The notes beneath the pieces are model-generated. The model worked only from the letters and a program-made list of their open reading frames with translations, was not told the DNA's origin and did no database searches. A DNA stretch of 64,000 nt from Pseudaeromonas sp963677375 (GTDB lineage Bacteria > Pseudomonadota > Gammaproteobacteria > Enterobacterales > Aeromonadaceae). Every line of letters starts with the position of its first letter. The first letter of the stretch is position 1. The position numbers and the translations under genes were made by a program. This document shows positions 27,230-36,142 of this stretch, in pieces. Where the stretch lies: contig CAXXIF010000006.1 in assembly GCA_963677375.2 (NCBI GenBank), positions 248,001 through 312,000 on the forward strand. The letters run 5' to 3'.

Positions 27230-28243
27230 ATGTTTTATCAACTCGCCCGCTATTTTTTGTTCAAACTTGATCCTGAAGTAGCTCACGAATTAAGCATTAA
27301 ACAGCTCGCTTTATTAGGTGGGACTCCCCTGGATATATTTTTTCGACAAAAATTGCCATCCCGCCCCGTTGAAGTGATGGGATTACAATTTGATAATCCC
27401 GTCGGGCTGGCGGCCGGATTGGATAAAGATGGCGATGCAATTGATGCTTTTGGCGCCATGGGTTTTGGGTTTATCGAAGTCGGAACCGTGACGCCTCGTC
27501 CGCAACCCGGAAATGACAAGCCACGCTTATTCCGAGTGATCCCGGCTGAAGGCATCATTAACCGGATGGGTTTTAATAACCAAGGTGTTGACCATTTGAT
27601 CGAGAAGGTCAAAAAAAGTAATTATAAAGGCATCCTCGGGATCAATATCGGTAAGAATAAAGATACCCCATTGGAAAATGGCAAAGATGATTATCTGATC
27701 TGTATGGACAAGGTGTATCCCTATGCCGGATATATTGCGGTGAATATTTCATCACCCAATACCCCCGGATTGCGTCAGTTGCAATATGGTGCCGCACTGG
27801 ATGAACTGCTCTGTGCATTGAAGCAGCGCCAGTTGGAATTGGCAGAGAAGCATGGCAAATATGTTCCTCTTGCCGTCAAAATTGCGCCGGATTTGAGTGC
27901 GGAAGAATTAGAGCAAGTAGCCCAATCTTTATTGAATAATAAAATTGATGGCGTCATTGCCACCAACACCACCCTGGATCGCGAGATGATTTTTGATATG
28001 CCCCATGCGGCAGAGGCGGGTGGTCTGAGCGGTCGCCCCTTGCAGGCCAAGAGCACGGCGTTGATCCGTGAGCTGGCCGGGCATCTCAAAGGGGCGATTC
28101 CTATTATCGGGGTTGGTGGTATTGACTCGGCATTGGCAGCTCGTGAAAAAATCGAAGCCGGGGCCAGTCTGGTCCAAATCTATTCCGGATTTATTTATAA
28201 GGGGCCGGCATTAATTCGCGACATTGTCGAAAATATTAAATAA
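27230..28243 (+). CDS. pyrD: Dihydroorotate dehydrogenase (quinone), class 2
   Basis: FMN enzyme on the inner face of the membrane that oxidises dihydroorotate to orotate and passes electrons to ubiquinone (pyrimidine synthesis). 337 residues (E. coli 336). The N-terminal amphipathic helix for membrane and quinone binding (MFYQLARYFLFKLDPE) marks class 2. NISSPNTPGLRQLQ carries the catalytic Ser; GLAAGLDKDGD, NRMGFNNQG and the C-terminal FMN loop GVGGIDS are kept. AAGGAG lies 7 bases before the ATG. Followed by zapC as in E. coli. Confidence 0.95.
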   Translation: MFYQLARYFLFKLDPEVAHELSIKQLALLGGTPLDIFFRQKLPSRPVEVMGLQFDNPVGLAAGLDKDGDAIDAFGAMGFGFIEVGTVTPRPQPGNDKPRLFRVIPAEGIINRMGFNNQGVDHLIEKVKKSNYKGILGINIGKNKDTPLENGKDDYLICMDKVYPYAGYIAVNISSPNTPGLRQLQYGAALDELLCALKQRQLELAEKHGKYVPLAVKIAPDLSAEELEQVAQSLLNNKIDGVIATNTTLDREMIFDMPHAAEAGGLSGRPLQAKSTALIRELAGHLKGAIPIIGVGGIDSALAAREKIEAGASLVQIYSGFIYKGPALIRDIVENIK

Positions 28244-28334
28244 AAGAGAGCCAATTTTCGGACTAAAGTTTGTAATATGTGCGCAGATAGAATATAAATT
28301 CTCCTGCGCACATATTCACCATAAGAGCTTGGCC

Positions 28335-28874
28335 ATGATTTTGGTACCGAATGATAACTGGCAATGGAACTACGATGAAAAAAACGACAGCCTCATTTTG
28401 GATCTGTCGGATCGTATGCAGTTCACGACCGCCTTTCGGGCCAAACAGTTAACCCCGCAAGCCAAGTTGTCCTCGCAATTTACCCTCGATGATGCCTCTC
28501 ACTACTATCACTTGCTGGAGTGTATTGGTGAACTGCCATTCTCCGAAGCCGAACGAGTACAAATTGTCCTCAATGCGGTTGCTGTCATTCGTTTTGCCAA
28601 ACCGCAAATGCCGCAAAGCTGGTTTTTCCGTGAATTTAATCTGATGCGAGAAGCCCCTTTATTTGGTGAAGTGGTCACTTTGGTTTGCGACAGCGGGCAT
28701 CGGGACTTTTTGGTGATTGAACCTGGCGATAATGCTTCCATCTGCTTGTTGCTCGATGGCACCCTGCAGTTGGCAGACGATAAAGTTCTGACGGCGCATA
28801 GTTTCATCAAAGTAATGAATAATCGAATTATTCCGTTTCACGCGGTTTGCAATGAGTTATTGCGTCTAGCCTGA
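28335..28874 (+). CDS. zapC: Cell-division protein ZapC
   Basis: Z-ring-associated protein that bundles FtsZ. About 179 residues; DNWQWNYDEKNDSLILDLS, QLTPQA, VLNAVAVIRFAKPQMPQSW and ENAALCLL-like DNASICLL align with E. coli ZapC (YcbW). The start is set at ATG 28335 by this match, although no good ribosome-binding site is visible; an ORF reading back to 28224 would overlap pyrD. Position after pyrD is the enterobacterial order. Confidence 0.88.
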   Translation: MILVPNDNWQWNYDEKNDSLILDLSDRMQFTTAFRAKQLTPQAKLSSQFTLDDASHYYHLLECIGELPFSEAERVQIVLNAVAVIRFAKPQMPQSWFFREFNLMREAPLFGEVVTLVCDSGHRDFLVIEPGDNASICLLLDGTLQLADDKVLTAHSFIKVMNNRIIPFHAVCNELLRLA

Positions 28875-28997
28875 GGCGCGCACTGAGATTTTAATCCGTT
28901 TCTCTTTTTGTCGATCTGTTCGTCGAATCAAACAAGCCGAAACACTTTGTTCCGTGGGTCTGGTATTCAAGGTGCTTCGAATTGGCAATGCAACAGC

Positions 28998-29032
28998 AAA
29001 AAGGCCGTACATTTTCATGTGCGGCCTTTTTT
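28998..29032. terminator. Bidirectional terminator between zapC and tRNA-fMet
   Basis: AAAAAGGCCGTACA/TGTGCGGCCTTTTTT with one G-T pair. It ends 5 bases past the tRNA 3' end on the minus strand and also follows zapC. Confidence 0.88.
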
Positions 29033-29036
29033 CATC

Positions 29037-29113
<77 letters not shown>

Positions 29114-29127
29114 TCTGTGTGGAGCGC

Positions 29128-29156
29128 ATACTAGTGAGTTGTGGTGCGGGGTGCAA
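29128..29156 (-). promoter_or_regulatory. Promoter of tRNA-fMet
   Basis: TTGCAC (29156-29151) and TAGTAT (29133-29128) with exactly 17 bp between. A GC-rich discriminator (GCGCTCC) follows, as at stringently controlled stable-RNA promoters. Confidence 0.75.
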
Positions 29157-29285
29157 GCTTTATCTCACGGCTATCGCCATAAACCTTTATCGTCCTAACC
29201 TCCTTTTTCACTCGGGGGGGAGGGAACCATCTGCGCAGTTGCGCTATAATGTCCGACCTTTATTGCCGGTGTCTGAAAGTTATCC

Positions 29286-31403
29286 ATGACTGATTTTTTT
29301 GCAACATGTCCCAAAGGACTCGAATCCCTACTGGCCGCAGAACTCATACAGCTGGGTGCGGACAGTGTTAAAGAGACAGTAGCGGGGGTCTCCTTCAGTG
29401 GCTCGCTGGAAACCGCGTACCGCGCCTGTTTATGGAGTCGCCTTGCTTCCCGTGTCATGTTGTCTCTGGTCAGTTTTGGCGTGCGGGATGATATGGACTT
29501 GTATCTAGGGATCAGCAATATTCCCTGGGAAGAGTACTTTTCGCCTCACCAGACCCTGGCAGTCGACTTTTCTGGCACGTCAGATTCGATCCGAAATACC
29601 CAGTATGGTGCTCTGAAGGTGAAGGATGCCATCGTGGATCGCTTTACCAAGCGGGCGGGTGTGCGACCCAATATTGATAAGCGCGAACCCGATGTGCGTA
29701 TTCAGGTGCATCTGAAACGAGAAGAGGCCAGTGTTGCCCTTGACTTGTCCGGTCCGGCACTGCATCAGCGTGGCTATCGCGCTGGTACCGGTGATGCACC
29801 ACTCAAGGAAAATCTGGCGGCTGCCATGTTACTGCGTGCTGGTTGGCAGCGGGAGCCGCTGCTGGACCCCATGTGTGGTTCCGGTACTTTGCTTATTGAA
29901 GCGGCCATGATGGCCACCGATATGGCGCCGGGCTTGCTGCGTGAGCGCTTTGGTCTGACCGAACTCAAACAGCATGATGAAACCTTGTGGCAGTCCGTGT
30001 TGGCCGAGGCGCGGGTGCGGGCCAAGCGGGGACTGAACAACGGGACGGCGCTCAAGTTCCTCGGTCGGGACAGTGATTATCGGGTCTTGAATCGGGCCCG
30101 TGATAACGCTCGTGCTGCTGGCCTTGCGGATCTTATCCGTTTTGAAGAACAGGATGTGGCACAGATGCAGAACCCCTGGCCGGGGGAGCGAGGCTTTGTG
30201 GTGACCAACCCGCCTTATGGTGAGCGGTTGGGTGAATTTCCGGAGCTACTCAAGCTCTATCAGGAACTGGGGCAATCACTGCGCCAAGGCTTTCAGGGCT
30301 GGCGCGCCTCTGTGCTCTGCTCGTCTCCCGATCTACTAAGTTGTCTGCGTCTGCGCGCCGAGAAGCAATACCGCCTGTTCAATGGCGCCTTGGAGTGTCA
30401 GCTGCGAAATTACCAGATCGCCGAAGATTCAGTAGCCTCCACTAAGATGGTGGCCGAAGATTTTGCCAATCGGCTGCGCAAAAATATCAAGCTACTGGAC
30501 AAATGGGCCAAACAAGAGGGACTGGATGCCTATCGCCTCTACGATGCGGATCTGCCGGATTATAATGCCGCCATCGATCGCTACGGCGACTATCTGGTGG
30601 TTCAGGAGTATGCGGCACCCAAGACTATTCCCGAGGCTGTCGCCCGCCAGCGATTGCTGGATATGGTGCAAGCCACCATCGCCGTGACCGGTATTCCGGG
30701 TGCGAATCTGATCCTGAAGGTGCGTGAGCGGCAAAAAGGCGAGCAGCAGTACCAGAAGCTGGCCGAACAAGGCGAGATGCTCGAAGTACATGAGTATGGC
30801 GCCAAGTTGTTGGTCAATTTGCAGGATTATCTGGATACCGGCCTGTTTCTGGACCATCGTCTGACGCGACGCATGCTAGGTGAAATGGCCAAGAACAAGC
30901 GCTTCTTGAACCTGTTTGCCTATACGGGCTCCGCGACTGTGCATGCGGCGCTGGGGGGGGCTCGTTTCACCACTACGGTGGATATGTCGCGTACCTATCT
31001 GAACTGGGCCAGGGACAATCTGAATCACAACGGCTTGCTCAACTCCCGCCATCATTTCGAACAGGCTGACTGTTTGAAGTGGCTTGCCGAATGTGATGAA
31101 GAGTTCGACCTGATCTTTATCGATCCGCCGACCTTCTCCAACTCCAAGCGTATGGACGAGAGTTTTGATGTGCAACGTGACCACCTGCGGTTGATGGCGG
31201 ATCTAAAACGTCTGCTGGCACCCGGTGGCACTCTGGTGTTTTCCAATAACAAACGCCACTTCAAGATGGATTTGACTGGGCTTGCCGAGCTGGGACTGAC
31301 TGCGATCAATATCAGCGAGCAAACCCGTCCCAAGGATTTTGCCCGCAATGTTCATATCCACAACTGTTGGTTGATTCAACATAGCGAAACCCCAACGATG
31401 TGA
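29286..31403 (+). CDS. rlmL: Bifunctional 23S rRNA methyltransferase RlmKL
   Basis: One protein with two methyltransferases: RlmL makes m2G2445 and RlmK makes m7G2069 in 23S rRNA (E. coli numbering). 705 residues (E. coli 702). Order: THUMP RNA-binding domain (1-160), RlmL domain with the catalytic N308-P-P-Y motif in TNPPYGERLG, linker, and RlmK domain with SAM motif FLNLFAYTGSATVHAA and D613-P-P-T. The start is ATG 29286 after GTTATCC with weak ribosome-binding sequence. Followed by uup as in E. coli. Confidence 0.95.
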   Translation: MTDFFATCPKGLESLLAAELIQLGADSVKETVAGVSFSGSLETAYRACLWSRLASRVMLSLVSFGVRDDMDLYLGISNIPWEEYFSPHQTLAVDFSGTSDSIRNTQYGALKVKDAIVDRFTKRAGVRPNIDKREPDVRIQVHLKREEASVALDLSGPALHQRGYRAGTGDAPLKENLAAAMLLRAGWQREPLLDPMCGSGTLLIEAAMMATDMAPGLLRERFGLTELKQHDETLWQSVLAEARVRAKRGLNNGTALKFLGRDSDYRVLNRARDNARAAGLADLIRFEEQDVAQMQNPWPGERGFVVTNPPYGERLGEFPELLKLYQELGQSLRQGFQGWRASVLCSSPDLLSCLRLRAEKQYRLFNGALECQLRNYQIAEDSVASTKMVAEDFANRLRKNIKLLDKWAKQEGLDAYRLYDADLPDYNAAIDRYGDYLVVQEYAAPKTIPEAVARQRLLDMVQATIAVTGIPGANLILKVRERQKGEQQYQKLAEQGEMLEVHEYGAKLLVNLQDYLDTGLFLDHRLTRRMLGEMAKNKRFLNLFAYTGSATVHAALGGARFTTTVDMSRTYLNWARDNLNHNGLLNSRHHFEQADCLKWLAECDEEFDLIFIDPPTFSNSKRMDESFDVQRDHLRLMADLKRLLAPGGTLVFSNNKRHFKMDLTGLAELGLTAINISEQTRPKDFARNVHIHNCWLIQHSETPTM

Positions 31404-31532
31404 CCTGTACGCTGCTGCGGTCAGCTTGTTTAATCAGCCTTATGGTTGGCCGCAGTCTAGGTCCCGGCATGAAAATACTGGCCGGATCTGTGCTCCACGC
31501 AATCTAGCAATTATTCGTAACGAGATGTAAAC

Positions 31533-33437
31533 ATGGCGATTTTTTCCCTGCATCAGGCTTATCTTTCCTACAGTGATGCACCGCTACTCGACCATATTGA
31601 TCTGCAGATTGAGCCCGGTGAGCGCTTATGCTTGGTCGGACGCAATGGCGCTGGCAAATCAACGCTGCTGAAGGTGATTGCTGGCGATCTGCCGCTGGAT
31701 GATGGTCGCCGCTCCCACCTGCAGGATCTGAAAATTGCGCGGTTGGAACAAGACCCACCGCAGAGCAGCCAGGAGAGTGTTTTTGATTATGTTGCCAATG
31801 GCTTGAGTGGTATTGGTAACCTGTTACGCCGCTACCACCTGCAATCCATCACAGTCGCTCATGATGCCAGCGAGCAGAACATCCAGACCCTCAGTCGCCT
31901 GCAAGAAGAGCTCGATCACCACAACGGCTGGCAGTTTGATATTCGAATCCGCCAAGTCTTGAGCATGCTCAAGCTGGACCCGGAAGCCTCCTTGCAACAG
32001 CTCTCCGGTGGTTGGTTGCGGAAAGTGGCCTTCGCACGAGCCTTGGCCGGAGATCCGGATCTTCTGCTGTTGGATGAACCAACCAACCATTTGGATATTG
32101 AGGCGATTGACTGGCTGGAGTCCTTTCTTAAGGAGTTCAAAGGCGCCATTGTCTTCATCAGTCATGATCGGGAATTTATCCATGCCCTGGCTACCCGTAT
32201 TGTCGATCTGGATCGGGGGCAAGTGAGCTCCTGGCCAGGTAATTACGATCAATATCTAGAAGGCAAAGAGGAAGCTCTGCGGGTTGAGAGCCTGCAGCAG
32301 GCGGAATTTGATAAGAAGCTGGCTCAGGAGGAAACCTGGATCCGGCAAGGGATCAAGGCTCGTCGGACCCGGAACGAGGGACGCGTTCGAGCGCTCAAGG
32401 CGTTACGATCAGAACGGCAAGCCCGCCGCGAGGTTCAGGGCACAGCTCGTTTGCAAGTGGACGAAGCGCAGCGTTCGGGCAAGCTGGTATTCGAGGCCGA
32501 ACATCTAGGTTATGACATTGAAGGCCGCAGCCTGATCACGGATTTCACGTTTCAGGTGCAGCGGGGTGACAAGATCGCCCTGATTGGCCCGAATGGCTGT
32601 GGCAAGACCACGCTGATCAAACTGTTGCTGGGTGATTTGGTCGCTCAGCGCGGGACTCTTCGTTGTGGCACCAAGTTGGATGTTGCCTATTTTGATCAGT
32701 ACCGCCAACAGCTTGACCCGGATAAAACAGTCGTCGATAACCTTGCCGAAGGTCAGACCGAGATTGAGGTCGCGGGGCGGCGTCGCCATGTGCTTGGATA
32801 TCTACAAGATTTTCTGTTTGAGCCTAAACGGGCACTCACGCCGGTACGCGCGTTGTCCGGCGGGGAGAAAAATCGATTACTGCTTGCGCGGTTGTTCCTT
32901 AAACCCTGTAATTTATTGATTCTCGATGAACCAACCAATGATTTGGATATCGAAACATTGGAGTTGCTGGAAGATCTATTGGCCGAGTATCAAGCGACTC
33001 TGCTGTTAGTCAGCCATGACCGGCGCTTTATCGACAACACGGTAACCCATTCCTGGTACTTCGAAGGGGATGGACGGATAACTGAGTATGTGGGAGGCTA
33101 CGCCGATTTGATGGCGCTACGGCAACAAATGAAGCCTGTAGTCATGACAGCGAAAGCCGCGAAGCCCTCCGACACGACAAAAGGTGCCGAACCACAGAAA
33201 AAGAGCCGCAAACTTTCTTACAAAGTGCAACTGGAGTTGGAAGCCTTACCAGGGAAGTTGGAGCTATTGGAACAACAACTGAGCCACTATCAGGAACAGG
33301 TGAATTCTCCGGAATTTTTTGCCCAGAGCAGTGAGCAGACACAAAAAGTGCTGGCTGAACTACAAGCCTGTGAAGATGAATTAGAAACAGCCTTCTTGCG
33401 TTGGGAAGAGCTGGAAGCGATGAAACAAGAGGATTGA
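31533..33437 (+). CDS. uup: ABC-F family ATPase Uup
   Basis: Soluble ATPase of the ABC-F group, acting on ribosomes or DNA intermediates; loss in E. coli raises excision of transposons. 634 residues. Two nucleotide-binding domains: Walker A GRNGAGKST and GPNGCGKTT, signatures LSGGWLRKV and LSGGEKNRL, and two DEPTNHLD/DEPTNDLD Walker B motifs. The C-terminal 70 residues form a charged coiled coil typical of Uup. A GAGATG sequence precedes the ATG. The DUF3466 gene follows 8 bases later, replacing pqiABC seen at this place in E. coli. Confidence 0.94.
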   Translation: MAIFSLHQAYLSYSDAPLLDHIDLQIEPGERLCLVGRNGAGKSTLLKVIAGDLPLDDGRRSHLQDLKIARLEQDPPQSSQESVFDYVANGLSGIGNLLRRYHLQSITVAHDASEQNIQTLSRLQEELDHHNGWQFDIRIRQVLSMLKLDPEASLQQLSGGWLRKVAFARALAGDPDLLLLDEPTNHLDIEAIDWLESFLKEFKGAIVFISHDREFIHALATRIVDLDRGQVSSWPGNYDQYLEGKEEALRVESLQQAEFDKKLAQEETWIRQGIKARRTRNEGRVRALKALRSERQARREVQGTARLQVDEAQRSGKLVFEAEHLGYDIEGRSLITDFTFQVQRGDKIALIGPNGCGKTTLIKLLLGDLVAQRGTLRCGTKLDVAYFDQYRQQLDPDKTVVDNLAEGQTEIEVAGRRRHVLGYLQDFLFEPKRALTPVRALSGGEKNRLLLARLFLKPCNLLILDEPTNDLDIETLELLEDLLAEYQATLLLVSHDRRFIDNTVTHSWYFEGDGRITEYVGGYADLMALRQQMKPVVMTAKAAKPSDTTKGAEPQKKSRKLSYKVQLELEALPGKLELLEQQLSHYQEQVNSPEFFAQSSEQTQKVLAELQACEDELETAFLRWEELEAMKQED

Positions 33438-33445
33438 GGCATCAC

Positions 33446-35140
33446 ATGAAAATCAAGCTGACCCTGCTGGCAACACTCTCTATTTTGTCTTGTGCCTCAC
33501 ATGCGGCAGAGACCCCGTTTTACCAAATTACCGAGGTTTCAGGTAACAAGGCTGGTAACTATGGTCCTTGGCCAACGACCATGGCCGCTGACAAGACAGT
33601 CGCCATGTCTGCCGTTGTCAACGATTGGTCGCAGTACTACAACATGGCCCCAATGGGCATGGATCTGGCAAATCGGTATCGGTTTGATGTGGACTGTGAT
33701 TATCTGATGGCCTCCGACATCTGTGATGGCTTCTGGAGCGGTGGTGTGAACCGTGCAAAAGCTTGGCGTCAAAGCGTGGTTAGTTATGTTCCACAAGATG
33801 AGTCGATTTTGAATGGTACCAGCCGCACCGAGCAGGATGGCATTATCAAGTATCTTGGCGAAGATGCAGAGCATTATGTCGGGTACAAGATAGCCGATAC
33901 GGCTGCTAATGGTTTTTACCATGAGCGCAAAGCCTTTGCGCATCTTGGCTTGAATGATATCGAGTTGTCCGCTCCCTCATCATTTGATGGCGTAGGCGGT
34001 TTCACGACAGCCAGCACCTTGCTTGCTCTTTCTGATGGCAGCTACCTCGTTGGGGGGGGAGCCAATACCTCCGTTGCGGGACCAAACTCGGCATTGAGCA
34101 GTTGCTATAAGGGTGATACAGATAAAAATTCGGATCTTGGGTACTGTCCCGGTTTTAACACTCAAGCCGCCTTGTGGTTAATCAACCCGGATCAGACGAG
34201 CACTGCAGTCGCTTTAGCCCCCGCCTACTATCGTCATGATTCCGGATTGCTGGAGACAGCATCTGTGACTGGACTGGTTGACCTGGGAAATGATTCATAT
34301 CTGGCCGTTGGCTATTCATCCACGGATAAACTCGGGAGCTCCTATTTGTCGGGGCGTAATGTAGCTGTCACTTGGCCTGTGACGTTCACCAATGGCAAAC
34401 CAACCTTCGGTGCTCTGAGTTTGATTCCGTTACCCTGGAAGGCAGCAGGGGAAGATAAAAAGTATCTGAGTGATACATGGGCAACTGCAGCGAATGTGCA
34501 GGGATACGTCATCGGCAATCAAAAATATTCAGAGGTGAAGTCGCGGAATAAGCCAATAGAAATGTTTGTTTATGACAGTAAAAATGGTACGACCGTTATT
34601 CCTTTTGAAGATAAACCAGCTAAAGGCCAGAATTCTGAAGCTGCCGCTATCAATGCGGTTGGTCAGGTCGTCGGGTGGCAAGATGAACGTAACGAAACCC
34701 AGCCGGTTTATAATGGCAGTCCACGTCTGCAGGAGGCTTTTCTTTACAACATAGCGACCAAGAATAGCTGGCGTTTCAATGATCTGATTTGCTCATCAGT
34801 GGGGACTACGTCTTGCAGTCAGAACGGTAAATATTACTACATTGTTTATGCTTCGGCGGTCAGTGATGATGGCACAGTAGCAGCAACATCCTACCGTTAT
34901 GACTCCTATGATGATTGGGCCAAGCGTCAAAATGCCACTGTCGTTCCTGTCATCTTGACGCCTAATACGACATTTACTGCCGACAGTGATGTACCTGCTG
35001 ACTATGTGGTCACTAATGCTCTACCGGTCAATGATTTGGGACAGAATAATGGCAGTGGAGCCATACCACTCTGGTTGCTGGTCGTTTTCCCGTTCCTGAG
35101 TTGGTTTCGCAAGCGGAAACTCATCAACAAAATGTCATGA
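33446..35140 (+). CDS. DUF3466-family exported protein with GlyGly-CTERM-like tail
   Basis: 564 residues. N-terminal signal peptide MKIKLTLLATLSILSCASHA (likely cut after AHA-like SHA). The body contains repeated SVTGLVDLGND / AINAVGQVVGW / AVSDDGTVAA elements like the HAF or beta-propeller repeats of DUF3466 proteins. The C-terminus is GSG, then a hydrophobic helix, then RKRK: the three-part layout of GlyGly-CTERM signals used by rhombosortase and type II secretion, though it has GSG rather than GG-rich sequence. Start ATG 33446 has GAGG upstream; it follows uup by 8 bases. Function unknown. Confidence 0.75.
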   Translation: MKIKLTLLATLSILSCASHAAETPFYQITEVSGNKAGNYGPWPTTMAADKTVAMSAVVNDWSQYYNMAPMGMDLANRYRFDVDCDYLMASDICDGFWSGGVNRAKAWRQSVVSYVPQDESILNGTSRTEQDGIIKYLGEDAEHYVGYKIADTAANGFYHERKAFAHLGLNDIELSAPSSFDGVGGFTTASTLLALSDGSYLVGGGANTSVAGPNSALSSCYKGDTDKNSDLGYCPGFNTQAALWLINPDQTSTAVALAPAYYRHDSGLLETASVTGLVDLGNDSYLAVGYSSTDKLGSSYLSGRNVAVTWPVTFTNGKPTFGALSLIPLPWKAAGEDKKYLSDTWATAANVQGYVIGNQKYSEVKSRNKPIEMFVYDSKNGTTVIPFEDKPAKGQNSEAAAINAVGQVVGWQDERNETQPVYNGSPRLQEAFLYNIATKNSWRFNDLICSSVGTTSCSQNGKYYYIVYASAVSDDGTVAATSYRYDSYDDWAKRQNATVVPVILTPNTTFTADSDVPADYVVTNALPVNDLGQNNGSGAIPLWLLVVFPFLSWFRKRKLINKMS

Positions 35141-35231
35141 TTAATTAATCAATTAGCAATATGAGGCTGTGTGATGTCGCATTTTAGCCCCATTAGTGAT
35201 TGATCTCTTTGGCTACTTGGCTAACGATAAG

Positions 35232-35262
35232 GACGACAGGGTTCGAGACTGTCGTCTTTTTT
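35232..35262 (+). terminator. Terminator upstream of rmf
   Basis: GACGACAG/CTGTCGTC 8-bp stem with six T residues. It follows the DUF3466 gene by 92 bases but ends only 22 bases before the rmf ATG, so it may also be part of the rmf leader. Confidence 0.8.
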
Positions 35263-35284
35263 CAAGTGGAAAAGAGGATTTAGC

Positions 35285-35467
35285 ATGATGAAAAGACAGA
35301 AACGAGATCGTTTGGATAGAGCGCGTGCTAAGGGCTATCAGGCTGGTATCGCAGGGCGTTCCAAAGAAGGTTGCCCTTACCAGTGTATCGACGCCAGAGG
35401 ATACTGGCTGGGCGGTTGGCGCGACGCGATGGACGATCGCGGCGTAAGTGTGATGTCTGCTAAATAA
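35285..35467 (+). CDS. rmf: Ribosome modulation factor
   Basis: Small basic protein that pairs 70S ribosomes into inactive 100S dimers in stationary phase or starvation. 60 residues. KRQKRDRLDRARAKGYQAGI (20 residues) and AGRSKEGCPYQ, then YWLGGWRDAM match E. coli RMF (55). The reading frame offers two ATGs in a row (35285 and 35288); E. coli begins at the second equivalent. GAGG lies 7 bases before the first. It lies next to fabA as in E. coli, convergent. Confidence 0.94.
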   Translation: MMKRQKRDRLDRARAKGYQAGIAGRSKEGCPYQCIDARGYWLGGWRDAMDDRGVSVMSAK

Positions 35468-35481
35468 TACTAAATTCAATG

Positions 35482-35505
35482 AAAAAGGCCCGGGAGGGCC
35501 TTTTT
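35482..35505. terminator. Bidirectional terminator between rmf and fabA
   Basis: AAAAAGGCCC-GGGA-GGGCCTTTTT. Confidence 0.88.
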
Positions 35506-35524
35506 CGTATTCGTCTTAGAAATT

Positions 35525-36085
35525 TTAGAACGAGGAGGTATCGGTAAACAGCCCCACCTTCAGATCGCTGGCACTGTAGATTGGGCGGCCATCGACTTCC
35601 ACCACACCATCTGCGATGCCCATGATCAACTTGCGCCAAATCAAGCGTTTCATCTGGATTTTATAGGTGACTGTTTTGGCGGTAGGCAGAATTTGGCCAG
35701 TGAATTTCACTTCACCCACACCCAGCGCCCGACCTTTCCCTGGGCCACCCTTCCAGCCCAGAAAGAAACCGACCAATTGCCACATGGCATCAAGGCCAAG
35801 GCAACCCGGCATCACAGGATCTCCAGGGAAGTGACAGTCAAAGAACCAGAGATCTGGCGTGATATCCAGCTCGGCAATGATTTCACCCTTATCAAACAAA
35901 CCACCTACGGCACTGATCTTGGGGATGCGATCCATCATCAGCATATTGGGGGCGGGTAACTGACTATTGCCCGGACCAAAAAGTTCACCACGGCTACATG
36001 CCAGCAGTTCGTCACGGGAAAACGCATTTTTACCTTGCTCGCACAATGAGGGCGGCAGTTCAATTACGGATTTGCTATCCAACAC
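35525..36085 (-). CDS. fabA: 3-hydroxydecanoyl-ACP dehydratase/isomerase
   Basis: Dehydrates 3-hydroxydecanoyl-ACP and isomerises trans-2 to cis-3-decenoyl-ACP, the branch point to unsaturated fatty acids in type II synthesis. 186 residues, 14 longer than E. coli at the N-terminus. Active-site His85 (CHFPGDPVMPG) and Asp99 (CLGLDAMWQ) are present, as are RGELFGPG and VGEVKFTGQ. Translation likely begins at GTG 36085 with AGGA 8 bases upstream; TTG 36082 is a neighbour. A FabR-like palindrome lies 36 bases upstream. lonB precedes it on the same strand. Confidence 0.95.
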   Translation of the reverse strand: MLDSKSVIELPPSLCEQGKNAFSRDELLACSRGELFGPGNSQLPAPNMLMMDRIPKISAVGGLFDKGEIIAELDITPDLWFFDCHFPGDPVMPGCLGLDAMWQLVGFFLGWKGGPGKGRALGVGEVKFTGQILPTAKTVTYKIQMKRLIWRKLIMGIADGVVEVDGRPIYSASDLKVGLFTDTSSF

Positions 36086-36120
36086 ACTGTATATCCTATG
36101 TGATTAACACTGACACTAAT

Positions 36121-36142
36121 TTAGCGAACAGGTGTGCGCTAA
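36121..36142. promoter_or_regulatory. FabR-like operator upstream of fabA
   Basis: Two 10-bp arms, TTAGCGAACA and TGTGCGCTAA, separated by GG and matching at 9 of 10 positions. This resembles the FabR palindrome (AGCGtACA...TGTaCGCT) known at fabA and fabB. It overlaps the last codon of lonB. Confidence 0.6.
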
